DNA of 44,909 nt from an uncultured Bacteroidota bacterium. Its GTDB lineage: Bacteria > Bacteroidota > Bacteroidia > JABEUT01. This document shows, piece after piece, positions 42,691 to 44,909 of the stretch. Numbering within the stretch: the first letter of the stretch is position 1; the number at the start of each line of letters is the position of its first letter. A program made the translations under genes and the position numbers. Where the stretch lies: NCBI GenBank assembly GCA_903863935.1, contig CAIPDV010000088.1, forward strand, positions 1-44,909, read 5' to 3'. The notes beneath the pieces were generated by a model. The model was given only the letters and a program-made list of their open reading frames with translations. It did no database searches and was not told the DNA's origin.

Positions 42691-44028
42691 TTATAGTTTT
42701 CTGGTTTCCTTAAAACCGGTAAAAATTAAACCCGAAATTATGCAAAGTGCACATCCAAAAATACCACTGAGCCTTAGCCCAAAATCGTGTCCGGGGTCTT
42801 TGCCATAAATGGTAAGCATGGCAAACACTGCTAATCCGAATGTCTGTCCTACTTTAATTGAAAAAAAGTTTACGGCAAAATAAGTGCCTTCCCTGTTGTC
42901 ACCGGTCAATGCAGCATTATCGGAAGCTATCCGGGCAAGCAATGCATTGGGTAAAATCCCGAGTGTTGCTACCGGAAAGGAAGCTATGCCAAGGAAAAGA
43001 TATAGCTGAACAACAGGCGGCATAGCTAATTTCCCAATTAAGGCTATACCTGCAAACACAAATCCGAGAATAAAGAATGAAATTACCAGCAACTTCTTTT
43101 CTCCAAATCGTTTGGCAAGTAGATTAACAATTGGGAAAAACATAAGAGCCAGTAAAAAGGTGTATCCTATGAATTTGGAGCCTTGGGAAGCATCTATGTG
43201 ACACAAAACCGTTAAAAAATAAAGCATGCCATTTGTAATAATATTAAGTGCCATAGAATATGCCAATACTGCAATAATAAAATAGATGAAATTCCGGTTT
43301 GAGAGGCTTTGTTTCAATGCTTCCATTAGTGGCGTTGAGGATGGAACCGAACGGCAATACTTTTTTTCATCAACAGTAAGAACCGGAATGAGCATTATTA
43401 AGCCACCCATAACAGCCAGTGAAACTGCTGCATATTGAACGCTTGTACCTCTTTCTGTCAAATGTAAAAGATATGCGAATAAATCAGCTATGTTATTGGT
43501 TAGTGACGCAATGAATGCACCCAGTGCAAACCCTACCTGCTGGAAAGTAGAGAGCCTGATCTTGTCTTCATCGGTTGTTGCAAGTTCAGGCAATAATGAG
43601 TTATAAGGTATGATATAGGTAGTAGCAGCCATAAAGAATAGTGTTAAAAAACTTGCCAGCCAACCAATATTTAACCTGCTCACTTGCCTTGCAGGCGGAA
43701 AAAACACCAATATGCAACAAACAACTGCCGGAATAATACTGAACATCATAAATGGTATTCTCCTACCCCTTTTACCTTTATGTGAATCACTCATCTTTCC
43801 AATAAATGGATCGTAAAAAGCGTCTGAAAGCCTGCCTCCTGCGGTAATTAGGGCCATAAGCGTGAAAATACCCAAAAAAGTGCGTTGCGTTATTAACACA
43901 TGTAACCCCGATCCTTTAGGCGGTATATAAAAATATACGAGCATTACCCCTATCAGGTTAACCATGATAGACCAACCCATCATACCTGTAGCATAAAGTA
44001 TCTGCTTGTTTAATGTAAAAGGTTTCAA
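42691..44028 (-). CDS. MFS transporter, GPH (glycoside-pentoside-hexuronide) type
   Basis: A 445-residue, twelve-helix inner-membrane transporter. The family signature DAFYDPFIGKMSDSHKGKRGRRIPFMMFS near 68-96 matches the MelB-like GPH branch, which moves sugars or glycosides with H+ or Na+. YIIPYNSLLPELA near 139-151 and GDNREGTYFAVNFFSIKVGQTFG near 377-398 are also typical. The start is a TTG (44028), as no ATG fits the conserved N-terminus. The substrate is unknown; no sugar-catabolic gene is adjacent in the window. A truncated outer-membrane-like protein gene lies 43 nt upstream on the same strand. Confidence 0.9.
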   Translation of the reverse strand: MKPFTLNKQILYATGMMGWSIMVNLIGVMLVYFYIPPKGSGLHVLITQRTFLGIFTLMALITAGGRLSDAFYDPFIGKMSDSHKGKRGRRIPFMMFSIIPAVVCCILVFFPPARQVSRLNIGWLASFLTLFFMAATTYIIPYNSLLPELATTDEDKIRLSTFQQVGFALGAFIASLTNNIADLFAYLLHLTERGTSVQYAAVSLAVMGGLIMLIPVLTVDEKKYCRSVPSSTPLMEALKQSLSNRNFIYFIIAVLAYSMALNIITNGMLYFLTVLCHIDASQGSKFIGYTFLLALMFFPIVNLLAKRFGEKKLLVISFFILGFVFAGIALIGKLAMPPVVQLYLFLGIASFPVATLGILPNALLARIASDNAALTGDNREGTYFAVNFFSIKVGQTFGLAVFAMLTIYGKDPGHDFGLRLSGIFGCALCIISGLIFTGFKETRKL

Positions 44029-44071
44029 AATATGACAGGCTTTGGCGTGTAAAGATACAAAGCCCTGTCTA

Positions 44072-44909
44072 TTATTGAATGGTATAGACTAAATTAATGG
44101 TTCCGTAAGCCAATGGCTTGGATGGAACGCCTTTAACTTTATATATTGGACCATTATAATTAAAGGCTGGCTCCAAATCAAATTTCCCAATTTTGAGATC
44201 GATGGTTACAATCACATTATAGTCTAATAAAGCGAATGGGGCATTTTGCGTTGGTTTCTTCTTTTTATATGCCTGAACAAGAGCGGTATCTCCCACATTT
44301 GCAAGATAATGAGTATAGGAGTTCGTGGTTCCAAAATCCACATTACCTTCCGGAACAATCAAAAGAGAAGTCTTTTTACTTATGCCAATTTTAAACGTAT
44401 GTGAAATATCTGGCGTGAAAATAATATCACCCGGCGTTTTTATGGTTGACGAACTCTTATAGTATTCATAATCTACCGTAAATCTACCTTCTGATTCGCC
44501 TATCCAGTGGTCGATGTATGATTCAACATTATCACTTAAATCAGCACTAATTGATAGAGGCGTACGCGCTCTCACCCAGTAATGCGTAAGGTTAAAATTT
44601 AATGTTGTGTTATCGGTCAGGTCAATATTCCAGCCCGGATTTAATGCAAATACGTCAAACCCTCCGCTATCTTTAACAAAAATAAATTTATCACTTACCC
44701 CTATATAAAAACCCTTAGGAGCAGAATAGGTGAAACTTGGTTCCATGTAAGGTAATTTTTTACCTGCATGAAGACCATGCGATGACTGGTCACTTCCAAA
44801 CTCCAACCCTATTTCATAGGACCTGACATTATCATCATCGGTAGTATCATCATCACCCGCATTTTTTGCAGAATCAACCAAAGGATGGGAAGTTTTATCT
44901 GTATGGATA
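44072..44909 (-). CDS. Putative outer-membrane beta-barrel protein, 5' end cut by window edge
   Basis: A partial protein: the frame is open to the window end, so the apparent TTG start at 44881 need not be used and codons before it (IHTDKTSHP) continue the protein. About 279 codons are visible. A low-complexity acidic stretch (AKNAGDDDTTDDDN) is followed by alternating hydrophobic and polar strands, for example YEIGLEFGSD, KGFYIGVSDKFIFV, LNFNLTHYWVRA and INLVYTIQ at the C-terminus, the pattern of transmembrane beta strands ending in an aromatic-rich residue pair. I therefore infer an outer-membrane porin-like barrel, but no family was recognised. The MFS gene follows 43 nt downstream. Confidence 0.6.
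   Translation of the reverse strand, partial: IHTDKTSHPLVDSAKNAGDDDTTDDDNVRSYEIGLEFGSDQSSHGLHAGKKLPYMEPSFTYSAPKGFYIGVSDKFIFVKDSGGFDVFALNPGWNIDLTDNTTLNFNLTHYWVRARTPLSISADLSDNVESYIDHWIGESEGRFTVDYEYYKSSSTIKTPGDIIFTPDISHTFKIGISKKTSLLIVPEGNVDFGTTNSYTHYLANVGDTALVQAYKKKKPTQNAPFALLDYNVIVTIDLKIGKFDLEPAFNYNGPIYKVKGVPSKPLAYGTINLVYTIQ

Overview
The window reads as an ordinary chromosomal segment of a Bacteroidota bacterium, probably a free-living or environmental member of the Chitinophagales/Sphingobacteriales type. The evidence is AT-rich DNA, many Bacteroidota-type -7 promoter boxes (TAnnTTTG), secreted proteins ending in type A and type B (gliding-motility-associated) type IX secretion sorting domains, several lipoproteins, and a kynurenine 3-monooxygenase gene. 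No rRNA, tRNA, CRISPR array, integrase, phage gene or intact transposase was seen.

Layout. 1-5.5 kb: an SDR oxidoreductase cut by the window edge; a DUF4296-type lipoprotein, GT2 glycosyltransferase and lone OppC/DppC-like permease run; a cardiolipin-synthase-like PLD protein preceded by a small membrane-protein gene interrupted by one in-frame amber codon; and a YciO/Sua5-family protein. 5.5-14.7 kb: a proteolysis and secretion block, with an M28 lipoprotein peptidase, a T9SS-sorted repeat protein, a gingipain-fold (C25-like) protein that seems to lack its catalytic dyad, a C10 (streptopain) peptidase with a PKD domain, and an overlapping pair of zinc-ribbon membrane proteins, one a CPBP protease. 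14.7-18.1 kb: a bifunctional Rel/SpoT followed by a 1.1-kb gene-poor stretch. That stretch holds a four-hairpin MITE/REP-like element, a truncated Fic N-terminal remnant and other inverted repeats.

18.1-30.6 kb: hemE, a T9SS type B protein, a small lipoprotein, a cyclophilin-pheS-HMG-CoA lyase run (the lyase carries what looks like an in-frame palindromic insertion), a prolyl oligopeptidase, then yraN-hemJ-kmo-PLP decarboxylase packed head to tail. 30.6-37.8 kb: purH followed by the elongasome cluster mreB-mreC-mreD-mrdA(PBP2)-rodA. 37.8-44.9 kb: a lipoprotein with a perfect palindrome at its promoter, a PhnP-like metallo-hydrolase, a 936-residue T9SS type B surface protein carrying a nine-cytosine tract, tatA, an MFS/GPH transporter and a truncated outer-membrane-like protein.

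How the genes work together: the mre/PBP2/RodA genes build the lateral cell wall; hemE and hemJ are two heme-synthesis steps lying apart; Rel governs the stringent response; the secreted peptidases and sorted surface proteins fit a polymer-degrading, gliding or surface-attached lifestyle. I see no convincing complete undescribed system. The strongest oddities are the palindrome-derived insertion inside the HMG-CoA lyase, the symmetric four-hairpin element, the poly-C tract in a large surface protein, the amber-interrupted membrane gene and the C25-like protein with replaced catalytic residues.
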